Shown: positions 34,585 to 43,520, counted from the stretch's first letter. The stretch: 64,000 nucleotides of DNA from Methylomonas sp. UP202 (GCF_029910655.1 NZ_CP123898.1:62001-126000), one strand, 5' to 3'. Program-made: numbers and translations. The notes: generated by a model not told the origin, from the sequence alone.

Positions 34585-36270
34585 ATGACGACTAGCGATT
34601 TAATCAAAACCCTGCTCGGCCATCTGCCCCGCCACGCGGAGGAGGAAGGCGATTTTTATGCGGTCGAGCGCCGTCACTTGGTGGATGCGTTGTGCGTGGA
34701 GCATGGGCTTGACCGAACGCTTGCCGAACAAACGGTCGAGCTATGCGAGTGCTTGCTAGGGACTTTATCGGTGTTGCAGCCCGAAGCGCTGGCGAAAGGC
34801 CATTGGTGTTTCGTGTCGTTTCCGGCGCAATTGTTGGCAACGTCGGTACTGACGGCGATGAGCGATGCCGATTCTCGACTGTTCCCAGTCAATTTTTGGC
34901 ATACCCAGAGCATCGCCGACGATAAAAAAGAACAGCAACGCAATGTGCTTAAAGCCATCGAACAAGCCCGTCTCGAACATCATGCCCGCCATCAGGCGCC
35001 ACCGATTCGATACTGTTACGTGGCCTGGAGCATCATCAAGCTGGACGGCAAAATTCTGTTCTATCAGCGTGAAGACACCCAAAAACGCTTCGATAGATCC
35101 GCCGGTGATTACGGTTTGATCGGTGGCCGGGCTAATCAAAATGATGTGGCCGGCATCGTAGACCAAGCGACATTGCTGAGCACTTTGCAATCTCCGAATG
35201 CTCAAATGATTAAAGATGCCTTGCCGCAAACCCTGAAGCGGGAGTTACGGGAAGAAGCGGGTTTGCTGTTTGGCGAACATTACCATTTCCAACCTTGGCG
35301 CAGTTTGAAGCCTTACCGGCAAGTGCAGGGTGCGGCACCGAATCATGCCCTCACCGAATATTATCTGGATATTTTCAGGATCGAATTGACGCTGGACGGT
35401 TTTTTGTTTTTGCAGCAGCGCATCAAGAACGATAGTCGGCTTGCCTGGATTTCGCTGGACGACCTTGTTCGCGGCGACACCAGTGACGGCAAAATTCCCT
35501 ATATCAAAGCGCTTTATGACGATTTCGACGGCGACCGTGCCGCATTGGTCGCTGCCTTGGCAGAGTTGCCGGATAGTTTCGTTGCCGGTTATTTATCGGA
35601 TAAAGATAAATTCGGCATTACTTTACCGATAGCTCCCGGCAAGCCGGTTTTAGCCGGGGTATTGGGCAAGGAAAAGCCTTTGGAACTGCGGTTGAATAGC
35701 CGGCAATTAGCCTTGGTATTAGGTTTGGCGGCCCATTTGCGGGGTTTTGCTTTCGAGTCCTTATCAGCCGATATCGTGTTACATCCTTTCGGTTGGGTCG
35801 AAGCGGTGGGAAAGTCGTCGATTGGTCAGGAATTGATTGAACTGTCTGCCGCACTCGTCGGCAGAGAGTTGGTCTTGGAAAGCCGCCGAGATTGTCTATT
35901 TCGGTTGTCGATCAAGCCCGAGACGGTATTCTTTTCCGATGAACTCTTTTCGTTTTCAGTCTGTAGACAGGATTTGCTTGGCGTTAAAAATAAACTTCCA
36001 GCAACCATTGAAAGGCAATCGTTGCCTACCAGCTTTGGTGTGGTTCAAGCTAAGACCGAAGTGTTTAACCTGACGTTGGAATTTGCAGATAATCTTAGAT
36101 TGTTATCCGAACAACAATTTTCCACTGACAACGAAGATGCGGTGAAAATTGAAGATGCTTACAAAAAAGGCATGCACAAGGACACGAGGTTTCAGGCTTT
36201 GGGTTTAAGGAACTTAATCCGCCGGGAAGCGGGGATTTTCCGATTTGTTTTAGATTACAAATGTTCCTGA
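34585..36270 (+). CDS. Nudix-domain protein with extra N- and C-terminal regions
   Basis: 561 aa, much longer than a single Nudix domain (about 150). The Nudix core spans about 140-300: GGR near 180-182, then, after an insertion of about 30 residues, LKRELREEAGLLF, which supplies the REx2EExGU part of the Nudix box. The N-terminal 130 residues and C-terminal 250 residues are unrecognised. Nudix enzymes hydrolyse nucleoside diphosphate-linked compounds; in a defence island the substrate could be a signalling nucleotide or an RNA cap, but this is inference. It starts 39 nt after the PIN gene on the same strand. Confidence 0.75.
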   Translation: MTTSDLIKTLLGHLPRHAEEEGDFYAVERRHLVDALCVEHGLDRTLAEQTVELCECLLGTLSVLQPEALAKGHWCFVSFPAQLLATSVLTAMSDADSRLFPVNFWHTQSIADDKKEQQRNVLKAIEQARLEHHARHQAPPIRYCYVAWSIIKLDGKILFYQREDTQKRFDRSAGDYGLIGGRANQNDVAGIVDQATLLSTLQSPNAQMIKDALPQTLKRELREEAGLLFGEHYHFQPWRSLKPYRQVQGAAPNHALTEYYLDIFRIELTLDGFLFLQQRIKNDSRLAWISLDDLVRGDTSDGKIPYIKALYDDFDGDRAALVAALAELPDSFVAGYLSDKDKFGITLPIAPGKPVLAGVLGKEKPLELRLNSRQLALVLGLAAHLRGFAFESLSADIVLHPFGWVEAVGKSSIGQELIELSAALVGRELVLESRRDCLFRLSIKPETVFFSDELFSFSVCRQDLLGVKNKLPATIERQSLPTSFGVVQAKTEVFNLTLEFADNLRLLSEQQFSTDNEDAVKIEDAYKKGMHKDTRFQALGLRNLIRREAGIFRFVLDYKCS

Positions 36271-36499
36271 AAGCTCATCTCGGTGCATGTGGCTATTGAA
36301 TCTGACTGGCAGCTTTATCAAGACTTTCCTGCAGTTCGTTGGGAATCGTCGAGCGTCTCAAAGTGGCCGATCTCGAGCATTCAATTCTTTAAAATCCATC
36401 AAAGCCAAAGGCAGTGTTAGTTTGGAATGCAGGCTGGTTTCAACTCGAAATCGGTGACAGCTTTTGTTGGAATGCGCAAATGTTTGTCTAATTCCAAAT

Positions 36500-37423
36500 T
36501 CAAACGATCAATTGCCCTTGAGTTGCTGCCAAACTGATCGTCACCAGGGTCCCGGAATTGAATGCCAAGTAATCAGTTTCGATACCATCCGAGAAAATCA
36601 CACCATTCTCAGGCATCTGTGATTCCAGCTTGAGCGGCATGTCGGCTGTAATGGTACCGAACACCATGCTGGTACCGGTAGAGCGACTTGGGAAGGGTTC
36701 GCGAACGGTAAATTGAAGACGTTGTTCATGCCAGGCAAAACCATCTTTCAACGGATGGGACTCGCTGCCGGAAACGCCTAGAGCTCCGGCCAAGATCGAC
36801 TGAAACCAACCCGTCGAACCAAACCCCGTCGAGATAATGATGCCCGACGATGACTGAGTTTCTTGGCGGCCATCCCAAGATAATAGATATCGGGCCGATG
36901 TATGGGTTTTCGGACCTACGAATAGGTCATTGACTGCCAGCATGCGTTGACCGTCATTGGTCTTTGCCTCGGCAAAGGTAATGGTTTTGCAAGCCGATTT
37001 GCCGGCAGTGGTCCGCATCACCACAGACTGTAAATCCCCTATTTCAAAAGGCAGCAGCTTGCCATCCCAGCGATCAGGATCGGGATTGATCGCAATAACC
37101 GGCTGGCCTTCGAGATATTTCAGGGTATTGGCTACCAGTCCATCCTGGCCGATGGTAACCACGATATCAGTTGGTCCAAACTGGTAATTGGGCAGCAAAC
37201 GCCGTTCCAGTAGTTGAAACCGGCCCAATGCTTTCAGCGTCCGTTCGGCCTCTTGCAGACACCTCTGATAGAGATCATGCTCATTCAGGTAATCCTGGGC
37301 ATCGACTTGGTTGTGCTCCAAGTAAAACCGAGCTTGCGGCCAAGTATTGAAACGTTCGATCAACTCCTGCAGTCGCGTCTTACGCATCACCAGAACAAAG
37401 CGGAATTGATAGTATTCGCTCAT
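36500..37423 (-). CDS. NAD(+)/NADH kinase-like protein
   Basis: 307 aa. The NAD kinase signature region is altered: VVTIGQDGLVANTLKYL in place of the usual GGDG; further family blocks are AINPDPDRWDG, MLAVNDLFVG and IIISTGFGSTGW. NAD kinases phosphorylate NAD to NADP using ATP. The changed GGDG box (GQDG) leaves the catalytic Asp. Start overlaps the stop of the SPFH gene by 4 nt. With an NrtR-type regulator divergent from the pair, a role in NAD(P) balance is likely. Confidence 0.75.
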   Translation of the reverse strand: MSEYYQFRFVLVMRKTRLQELIERFNTWPQARFYLEHNQVDAQDYLNEHDLYQRCLQEAERTLKALGRFQLLERRLLPNYQFGPTDIVVTIGQDGLVANTLKYLEGQPVIAINPDPDRWDGKLLPFEIGDLQSVVMRTTAGKSACKTITFAEAKTNDGQRMLAVNDLFVGPKTHTSARYLLSWDGRQETQSSSGIIISTGFGSTGWFQSILAGALGVSGSESHPLKDGFAWHEQRLQFTVREPFPSRSTGTSMVFGTITADMPLKLESQMPENGVIFSDGIETDYLAFNSGTLVTISLAATQGQLIV

Positions 37424-38442
37424 GGCCGTACTGATTTTTTCATCATTTGTCCAAACAGATCCGGCGTGATGGTCAGTTCGCCGATGTTACCGGCGTTTTG
37501 CGCCAACGACTCAAAGGCCATGGCCATTAGCTGCTCAGGTTCCATTTTGGCAAGCGCCATCGCCCGGAGGTTTTCCACCGGTAATTCTCTGAATGCCTTC
37601 ATGCGCTCGGCAATGGCATAGGCTTCCGCATCTGCTTGTTGGCGACTGTTTTCGCTGTTCAGCGCGACCAATTCTTTGCGTTGTGTTTCGGCGGCGATCT
37701 CGGCCTGCAAGCGCTCGCGCTCGGTTTCGACTTTACCGCGTTGAATGGTCCTCTCGTTGAGGATTCTCGACTCCGCAATTTCCTGTTCTTTTTGTTGCAC
37801 CGATAACTCAGTTTGCAGTTCCGCCTCTTTGATCGTGCGTTCTTGTTCAACTGCGGATTTACGACGATCGTAAATCGCGTCATCCGCCTCCTTCAAAATC
37901 GCTTCCCTGGCCTCTGCCTCCAGGGCGCGAGCCGTCTCTGGCGTCGGCTGTACTGCGCTGATCGAAACATCCAGCAGAACGATGCCCAATGCCGTCAAGG
38001 GGGAATCTTCCGCAAGCTGCTCCCGGAGTATGACCACCAACGTCTGCCCCAGCTTCAAGGCATCTCTTAACCCGGTGACTTGTACCTTGTTCTGCACGAT
38101 CGATTGAACGATGCGGATCACCCGATCTGACAGTTTCAATGGATCTTCCGAAACATAAGTTAGACCGTCGTTTTTCAGACTGTAATTCAGCATCTCGGCC
38201 ATGCTTTCCGGCTCGGCCACCCGATACGTCACCTGGCCTTGCACAGTCACCGACTGAAAGTCTGCCGTCAACAGCTTGAAAATGAATGGAGCTTCTTGAG
38301 CACTAACCGGTACCGCAGCGATCGATGCCGTGGCGGCATTATAGAAAAAGCTCAAGCCTTTACCTTTTTTTCGGACCTTGCCATTGACAGTTTTGATGAC
38401 AAACGTTGATGAATCCGCTTTGAAGTATTGTATGCCTAACAT
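37420..38442 (-). CDS. SPFH/band 7 (stomatin-like) protein
   Basis: 340 aa. An SPFH domain (about 20-190) with FKLLTADFQSVTVQGQVTY and ALGIVLLDVSISAV, followed by a long charged coiled coil (about 190-300) such as EAREAILKEADDAIYDRRKS, as in prohibitins and flotillins. No clear N-terminal membrane helix, so it may attach peripherally or act as a soluble ring scaffold. Translationally coupled to the NAD kinase-like gene downstream; divergent from the Nudix regulator. Confidence 0.82.
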   Translation of the reverse strand: MLGIQYFKADSSTFVIKTVNGKVRKKGKGLSFFYNAATASIAAVPVSAQEAPFIFKLLTADFQSVTVQGQVTYRVAEPESMAEMLNYSLKNDGLTYVSEDPLKLSDRVIRIVQSIVQNKVQVTGLRDALKLGQTLVVILREQLAEDSPLTALGIVLLDVSISAVQPTPETARALEAEAREAILKEADDAIYDRRKSAVEQERTIKEAELQTELSVQQKEQEIAESRILNERTIQRGKVETERERLQAEIAAETQRKELVALNSENSRQQADAEAYAIAERMKAFRELPVENLRAMALAKMEPEQLMAMAFESLAQNAGNIGELTITPDLFGQMMKKSVRP

Positions 38443-38468
38443 GGTATTTCCCCTATTGGTGTCAAAAG

Positions 38469-38490
38469 GTCACTTATGTTATATAGTGAC
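38469..38490. promoter_or_regulatory. Inverted repeat GTCACT-N10-AGTGAC, candidate NrtR operator 1
   Basis: GTCACT (38469-38474) and AGTGAC (38485-38490) in the 105-bp divergent gap between the SPFH gene and the Nudix regulator. NrtR-type regulators bind inverted repeats near NAD genes. A second repeat lies 15 bp further right. Confidence 0.5.
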
Positions 38491-38505
38491 TAATAGCCTC
38501 TAACT

Positions 38506-38526
38506 TGTCAAGCAGATAAGTGACAA
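38506..38526. promoter_or_regulatory. Inverted repeat TTGTCA-N9-TGACAA, candidate NrtR operator 2
   Basis: TTGTCA and TGACAA arms with the same GTCA/TGAC core as operator 1, just upstream of the Nudix regulator start. Two sites would let the regulator control both divergent units. Confidence 0.42.
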
Positions 38527-38547
38527 AAAGACACCTAGTCTGTAATA

Positions 38548-39315
38548 ATGTTTAGAACCTCAAAATTTGCCATCACCTGGCCAGAGAAACATATCGATAC
38601 CATGGATGAAAAACAGTTTTTAGCCGACTACGATAAACACCAATATGAAAACCCGCTGCTGACCTCCGATGCGGTACTGTTTACCTATCACGAAGAACGC
38701 CTGAAAGTGTTATTGGTTAAACGTTCGAATCACCCAGATCAGGGCAAATGGGGCTTGCCGGGCGGTTTTGTCGACCTGGAACGAGACAAGATCTTGGAAG
38801 ATACAGTGGTGCGCAAACTCAAGGAAAAAACCGGTATCGATCCACCCTATCTGGAACAGTTGCAAAGCATAGGCAATGCCGACCGTGACAAGCGTGGCTG
38901 GTCGGTCACGGTAGTCTATACCGCATTGATGGCGTATCAGGACTGCGAAACCCACATCGAGACTGTGACCGATGCGCAATGGCTTCCCTTGGATGTCGTC
39001 AACAGTATGGAGTTAGCCTTTGATCACCAGACCATCATTGGACTGGCACGAGAACGCATGCGGCAAAAGGCACTGTATTCGATCGTGCCGGCATACGCAT
39101 TGCCGGAAACATTCACGTTACCGGAACTCCAACACCTTCATGAAATTTTGATAGGAAAACCGTTACAGAAAAAGTCCTTTCGCCGCCGCATCGAACAGGC
39201 GGAACTATTGGTTGATACCGGCGAAAAGCGCTCGGAGGGCGGCCGACCGGCCGTTCTGTATCGGATGAAGCAGGGCTCAGGCGCTTATACCTTCGTGCGC
39301 AATTTGGAGGATTGA
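38548..39315 (+). CDS. NrtR-type transcriptional regulator (Nudix + winged helix)
   Basis: 255 aa as read from 38548; the internal ATG at MDEKQFLADYD is a likely alternative start. Nudix-like domain about 40-170: LLVKRSNHPDQGKWGLPGGF and the box region VRKLKEKTGI, in which REx2EE is degenerate (KLKEKTG), so binding rather than hydrolysis is expected, as in NrtR. A winged helix (about 180-255) follows: ELQHLHEILIGKPLQKKSFR and GGRPAVLYRM. NrtR senses ADP-ribose and represses NAD genes. It is divergent from the SPFH/NAD kinase pair with palindromes between. Confidence 0.85.
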   Translation: MFRTSKFAITWPEKHIDTMDEKQFLADYDKHQYENPLLTSDAVLFTYHEERLKVLLVKRSNHPDQGKWGLPGGFVDLERDKILEDTVVRKLKEKTGIDPPYLEQLQSIGNADRDKRGWSVTVVYTALMAYQDCETHIETVTDAQWLPLDVVNSMELAFDHQTIIGLARERMRQKALYSIVPAYALPETFTLPELQHLHEILIGKPLQKKSFRRRIEQAELLVDTGEKRSEGGRPAVLYRMKQGSGAYTFVRNLED

Positions 39316-39407
39316 TATTTCGTATATTCCTTTGGAACGCTGATCGAGACTTGTTAGCTCACTGATAAAATGCCTACCTCATGAAGCTAGCAATACACCT
39401 AACGCGA

Positions 39408-39656
39408 TCAAGCTAATAGTTTGGCAAGCAACGGCATGACTTCGGCAGCAAATACTAACCCCATCATCCATTTCAAAATGAGCAAGTCGGAACGAACTGG
39501 GGCAAGTTCGATTTGCAAGTCTTTTTTTGTGAGCGGTTCCGTTTCAGATTGGGCATCGCGAAAAGCTTCGGACACCGCTTCCGCTTGTTTTTCGTCAAAA
39601 CCGGCTTCCTTGAGCTTACGAACAAATTTATGGGTGTCAAACGTAACGGTAGCCAT
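39408..39656 (-). CDS. DUF1640-like small coiled-coil membrane protein
   Basis: 82 aa. Begins FDTHKFVRKLKEAGFDEKQA, then a coiled coil (EPLTKKDLQIELAPVRSDLL) and a C-terminal hydrophobic segment (LKWMMGLVFAAEVMPLLAKL) that probably anchors it in the membrane. This is the DUF1640/CCDC90-like architecture frequent in proteobacteria. Function unknown. It stands alone. Confidence 0.75.
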   Translation of the reverse strand: MATVTFDTHKFVRKLKEAGFDEKQAEAVSEAFRDAQSETEPLTKKDLQIELAPVRSDLLILKWMMGLVFAAEVMPLLAKLLA

Positions 39657-39796
39657 GCGAGTTGTCTCGAGTTCCGAATATTGGCAACGAGTTTACCAGT
39701 GACCGAGGATTTCTCAAAAGGGGGCAGAGGATATCACAGTCCACCACCGCTCGAGCCGACGATACCATAAGTCATCGAAACGCGATTTTGAGGCCA

Positions 39797-40708
39797 CTAA
39801 TTCCTGAGGGATTTCATTAACTGTTCGACCTGTGTTGTCATGGCCGTTAATTGGCCTGTTAGTTGGGCGACCTGCTCACGAGCACTCCCCGCTTCCCGTT
39901 TAGCGTGATCCGTCTCCGCTTCGAGCTTGATCAGCTTATCAGCGGTGCGTTGAAGTTCCGCCGCCGCTCGTTTCCTTTCATCCTTACGTGACTCCTCGGC
40001 GGCATCCGCCTTGGTCTGCACTTTAACCAGTTCCGTTTTCAATTGATCCCGTTCGGCCGCGATGGATTGGGCGGCTTGTTTTTGACCCGTCAATTGTTGC
40101 CGCAGTTTGGCATGCTCGGCTTCATGCTGTTCGGTCGCCGCCTTCGCGTTTTTCTCGGTCGCCTCCAATCGTTCGCGCAAAGTGGCCAGCTCGACCGCCT
40201 GGGCTTGGTTCTCCGCCTGCGAATCGGCCAACCGTTTGGTCAACGTTTCCGTCCTGGCCTGTTCGTCCGCCAGCATGGCTTCCAGTTCATCCACGGCTTG
40301 CGAGGCATCGGCCAGTTCGCGTTCCGCCTGGGCTTGCTGCTCGTTAGCCGCCCTTAACACCTCTCCCACTCGTCGCTCTTGGGTTTTGACGGCTTTGTCG
40401 TTTAATTCCAGCGCTAATGCGTTAACTTTGTCGACCAGGGCTTTGGTCAACGCGGCCAAGGTTTCAGCGACTTCCACCGGTAACTCGGCCACCGGCTCTG
40501 CATTCGTCACCGCTTGAGCGGCATTGTGCCTGTCCCAGACTTCCTTGAGCCTTTTGGGATCGCCACCACCTATTATTTTCCGTAAAGCAAATCCTGTCAC
40601 ATTGCGATTGGCCTTGGTGAGCACCCTACCGGCGTCGAGGATCTGATCGTTGTCGATATTGGCCGGGCGGCCCAAGTTGGCGTTTAACTCTAAGATTTCT
40701 TCTTGCAT
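39797..40708 (-). CDS. Second KfrA-like coiled-coil DNA-binding protein
   Basis: 303 aa from ATG 40708, preceded by GGGGGGTA; the longer frame from 40843 adds a spurious hydrophobic start. The N-terminal 80 residues (RPANIDNDQILDAGRVLTKA, then LRKIIGGGDPKRLKEVWDRH) look like a KfrA_N-type DNA-binding domain. The rest is a long Ala/Glu/Gln coiled coil. It resembles the 28.5-kb KfrA in layout but not closely in sequence. Likely role: autorepressor and nucleoid-like partitioning aid. Confidence 0.78.
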   Translation of the reverse strand: MQEEILELNANLGRPANIDNDQILDAGRVLTKANRNVTGFALRKIIGGGDPKRLKEVWDRHNAAQAVTNAEPVAELPVEVAETLAALTKALVDKVNALALELNDKAVKTQERRVGEVLRAANEQQAQAERELADASQAVDELEAMLADEQARTETLTKRLADSQAENQAQAVELATLRERLEATEKNAKAATEQHEAEHAKLRQQLTGQKQAAQSIAAERDQLKTELVKVQTKADAAEESRKDERKRAAAELQRTADKLIKLEAETDHAKREAGSAREQVAQLTGQLTAMTTQVEQLMKSLRN

Positions 40709-40896
40709 GGTGTACCCCCCATCGTTAGCGACGGCCCTAGTTTGGCATATAATAAGAAATAAAGTAAGAAAGAAAGAAAGTAATGTACAAGCGCTTTTCG
40801 ACCGGGTACTCTCCAGCGCCCCAATACCTCTTCCACCAATCAATTTTTTTTGTTATAACTTAGTCCTAGTTTTTAGCGTGATTGCACGCTGAAAAT

Positions 40897-40991
40897 CCTG
40901 CATCGCAGGCGTTCCGTCTTTAGGCGGCGGGAACTGACGTTTCCGTACTGAGTGCGTCAAGCTCAGTCTTCATCCAGCGTCTTTCAGGCGC
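40897..40991 (+). ncRNA. Five-hairpin RNA motif (class II), copy A
   Basis: Hairpins: CCTGC/GCAGG (40897-40909); constant CCGTC-TTTA-GGCGG (40914-40927); GGGAA/TTTCC (40929-40944); ACTGAG/CTCAGT with loop TGCGTCAAG (40947-40967); GCGTC/GGCGC (40977-40991). Ends 9 nt before the class I leader of the recT-like gene. Stem sequences differ from copies B and C while pairing and the constant parts stay. Confidence 0.6.
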
Positions 40992-41000
40992 AACCATTCA

Positions 41001-41050
41001 CCCACCGGGGAACACATTCCCCGTGGGGCAATGTCGTTCCCCTTTTTTTT
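41001..41050 (+). promoter_or_regulatory. Structured 5' leader, class I, copy 1 (recT-like gene)
   Basis: Stem 1: CCCACCGGGGAA with TTCCCCGTGGGG (41001-41028). Stem 2: GGGGAACACATT (41007-41018) with AATGTCGTTCCCC (41030-41042), followed by eight T, then AGGAG and the ATG. The stems exclude each other; stem 2 plus T-tract looks like an intrinsic terminator just before the ribosome binding site. Confidence 0.7.
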
Positions 41051-41062
41051 AGGAGAACGATC

Positions 41063-42064
41063 ATGGCTCAACCCCAACGCAACCCCGATAAAACCCGCGA
41101 CTTGCCCATGCCGGCGACCGCGCAGCAATACGGCCTGACCGAGCAATCCTGGAAAGTCCTGACCGAAGTCACCTTTCCCACGGCCAAAACTCCCGAAGCC
41201 ATCTTGATGGCCCTGGATTATTGCAAGACCCGCAAACTCGACATCTTCAAAAAACCGGTGCATATCGTGCCGATGTGGAGTGCCGCTCTAGGCCGCAATG
41301 TCGAAACCGTCTGGCCGTCCATCATGGAAATCCAGACCACTGCCTCCCGAACCGGTGTTTGGGCGGGTATCGATCGGCCTGTCTGGGGCCCCGATATCAC
41401 CAAAACCTTTACCGGCCGCTACAAGGACGATAACGATCAATGGCAAGAATCCAGCACTACCCTCACGTTTCCCGAATGGGTGGCGGTCACGGTCTACCGG
41501 ATCGTCGGCGGCAAACGTTGTGCGTTTACCGAGGAAGTCTATTGGCTCGAAGCCTACAGCACCGCCGGCGGTAAAAACTCGCAAGTGCCCACCGCGATGT
41601 GGATCAAACGACCGAAAGGACAGTTGGCCAAATGCGGTAAAGCGGCATCGCTCCGAGCGGCCTTTCCGGAGGAATGCGGTTATGCCGCCGAGGAAATGGA
41701 CGGCAAAATCATCGATGCCGAGGTGATCGATATCGATCCAGCGAACACTGCGACGGTCACCGATAACGAGCAACCATCTCAAGCTGAAGTCAAGCCGGAG
41801 GTAATCGATGTCTCCAAGCTCGATCCGAAATTGATCAAGGCGGTTGAAACCCTGATTAAGCGGACAACCAAGGCGAACGCCTGGGCTGCGGCTGACGCAT
41901 TCGTCAATGAGCGCTTCAAAGGACTCGACTTGATCTATGCCCGTGCGGAATTGGAAAAAGCCAAACCGAAACCCGCGTTGGAACACACGGAAGGCATGAC
42001 CCTGCCGCCACTTTCGCCGAAAGACCAGGCGCTAGCGCAGGCTCGCCAAACCTTTAGCCATTAA
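41063..42064 (+). CDS. RecT/Bet-family single-strand annealing recombinase
   Basis: 333 aa from ATG 41063 (AGGAG upstream). Family blocks: AILMALDYCKTRKLDIFKKP, VHIVPMW, GVWAGIDRPVWGPD, CAFTEEVYWLEAY and AMWIKRPKGQLAKCGKAASL, ending in the core KAASLRAAFPEECGYAAEEM, all typical of the phage lambda Bet/RecT group. The C-terminal 90 residues are acidic and then helical. Anneals complementary single strands; works with the YqaJ-type exonuclease two genes downstream. Preceded by both RNA motifs. Confidence 0.92.
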   Translation: MAQPQRNPDKTRDLPMPATAQQYGLTEQSWKVLTEVTFPTAKTPEAILMALDYCKTRKLDIFKKPVHIVPMWSAALGRNVETVWPSIMEIQTTASRTGVWAGIDRPVWGPDITKTFTGRYKDDNDQWQESSTTLTFPEWVAVTVYRIVGGKRCAFTEEVYWLEAYSTAGGKNSQVPTAMWIKRPKGQLAKCGKAASLRAAFPEECGYAAEEMDGKIIDAEVIDIDPANTATVTDNEQPSQAEVKPEVIDVSKLDPKLIKAVETLIKRTTKANAWAAADAFVNERFKGLDLIYARAELEKAKPKPALEHTEGMTLPPLSPKDQALAQARQTFSH

Positions 42065-42096
42065 GCCGACCCACACCGTTCGGTTTTTCATTTTTT

Positions 42097-42144
42097 ACCC
42101 ATCCAGGGCGTCATGATTCGCCCGGTGGGCTATTCGTGACGCTC
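42097..42144 (+). promoter_or_regulatory. Structured 5' leader, class I, copy 2
   Basis: Stem 1: CCCATCCAGGGCG with CGCCCGGTGGG. Stem 2: GGGCGTCA with TGACGCTC (42106-42144), enclosing GCCC/GGGC. TTGGAGA and the ATG at 42163 follow. T-tract weak here (CTTCTCTT). Confidence 0.65.
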
Positions 42145-42162
42145 TTCTCTTGGAGAAACGTC

Positions 42163-42510
42163 ATGAATGAAATCACCCCCTTCGATCGCTCCCTCAACCG
42201 GGTCCCCAGCTTTACCGACTGGAGCCGATACGATTCACCCACTGTCCTGCGCCGGTATGGGCCTGGATATCTGGATAGAACGCTCGATCCGGACACGGAA
42301 ACCCGACTGTTTCAACGCCGGCATTCCTACGCCGATTTGGAGAGCCTCGCCGAAACCTTCGGCGGCCTGTGCACGCTGACGCCCGGTTACACGTTATTGC
42401 TATTCGACGATGCCCGCTGCGCACAGCGTTGCCACGCGGTGTTGAAACAACGCAAATTAGAAGGCTTGCTGCACGGCTGTCACATCCGGATCGACGGAGA
42501 GTTCGAATGA
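42163..42510 (+). CDS. Hypothetical protein upstream of the YqaJ-type nuclease
   Basis: 115 aa from ATG 42163. Contains SYADLESLAETFGGLCTLTP and a C-terminal alpha/beta stretch YTLLLFDDARCAQRCHAVLK. No family recognised. Its stop overlaps the nuclease start (ATGA), so it is made together with the nuclease and lies between the annealase and exonuclease genes; an accessory role in recombination is a guess. Confidence 0.65.
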   Translation: MNEITPFDRSLNRVPSFTDWSRYDSPTVLRRYGPGYLDRTLDPDTETRLFQRRHSYADLESLAETFGGLCTLTPGYTLLLFDDARCAQRCHAVLKQRKLEGLLHGCHIRIDGEFE

Positions 42511-43505
42511 AGATCGTCGATATCGCCCAGCGCAGCGATGCGTGGCGACGGTGGCGATCGCAAGGCGTGACCGCCAGCGAAGCGGCGATTATTCTGAACC
42601 GGTCGCCTTACAAGACGCCTTGGCGCTTGTGGGCCGAACGGGTCGGCATCGTCCTGGAAGCCAACCTCGACCACCATCCCTTGGTCCGTCGCGGCCGCGA
42701 ACTGGAATCGCAGGCGGCACAGTGGTTCGAAGCCACCCTTGACGAACTGTTGTTGCCCCTGTGCGGCGAGTGCGATCAGTACCCGCTGATCCGTGCCTCG
42801 TTCGACGGCATGACTGGAAACGGCGAACCCGTCGAAATCAAATGCCCGCACCCCAGTACCTACCAAACGGTGGTGCGGGAACGCGAGCAATCGGCCGCCT
42901 ACCAATTGTATTGGGTGCAAGTCCAGCAACAGTTGTTGGTCGCCGATGCCAAAAGAGGCTATCTGTGCTTCTATCTCGACGACCAGCATGTCAAGGTGTT
43001 CGATATCGCGCGCGATGACGCCTTTTTGGTAGCGTTAATCAACGCGACGATCACGTTTTACGGTTGGGTCATCACTAAAAAGGAACCGCCGAAGGATCTG
43101 CAGCGGGATTTGTATTTGCCGCAAGGCGACGCCGAAACCCAGTGGCGTCAACTGGCGGCCGAATACCGTGCTCGGCAGAAGAAACTGGAGGCATTGAAAG
43201 CCGAAGCCATCCAACTGGCCGAACTGCAAGCCAAGACCGAAGCCGAATGGGTGGCGCAAATGGCCGACTACGTGATCGCCGAACATTCCGGCGTGCGGGT
43301 CTGTCGAAGCGTCAGCCAGGGTGGTATCGATTACAAGGCGGCTTTAACGGCCCTGCTCCCGCAACTGACTGAAGCGGAGCTGGCGCCGTACCGAAAGGCT
43401 CCGGCCTCGCGGGTCCGGGTAACGTGCCGTGACGATCATGGTAAAAACGCGCAAGTGGCGTTTGATCCGGCGTCCTTGGCCGTGACGGAAAGCAGTTGGT
43501 TTTAA
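42507..43505 (+). CDS. YqaJ-type viral exonuclease
   Basis: 332 aa. YqaJ/lambda-exonuclease fold motifs: SQGVTASEAAIILNRSPYKT, RRGRELESQAAQWFEA, catalytic Asp in ASFDGMT and the E-x-K pair in GEPVEIKCPHPS, then YQLYWVQVQQQLLVADAKRG. The C-terminal 100 residues form a coiled coil (RARQKKLEALKAEAIQLAEL) and an unrecognised end. It resects double-stranded DNA to give single strands for the RecT-like annealase. Coupled to the preceding gene, no own leader; a terminator follows. Confidence 0.9.
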   Translation: MKIVDIAQRSDAWRRWRSQGVTASEAAIILNRSPYKTPWRLWAERVGIVLEANLDHHPLVRRGRELESQAAQWFEATLDELLLPLCGECDQYPLIRASFDGMTGNGEPVEIKCPHPSTYQTVVREREQSAAYQLYWVQVQQQLLVADAKRGYLCFYLDDQHVKVFDIARDDAFLVALINATITFYGWVITKKEPPKDLQRDLYLPQGDAETQWRQLAAEYRARQKKLEALKAEAIQLAELQAKTEAEWVAQMADYVIAEHSGVRVCRSVSQGGIDYKAALTALLPQLTEAELAPYRKAPASRVRVTCRDDHGKNAQVAFDPASLAVTESSWF

Positions 43506-43520
43506 ATACGTTAGCAACGA

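Noticed and set aside
36282..36419. GTG frame reading VAIESDWQLYQDFPAVRW, like a fragment of a short mobile-element protein
   Set aside because: Only about 20 residues look familiar and the rest is nonsense; at best a decayed remnant, too weak to list as a gene.
40750..40785. AAGA-rich simple repeat upstream of the second kfrA-like gene
   Set aside because: Short low-complexity tract; no sign of phase variation or regulation beyond position.
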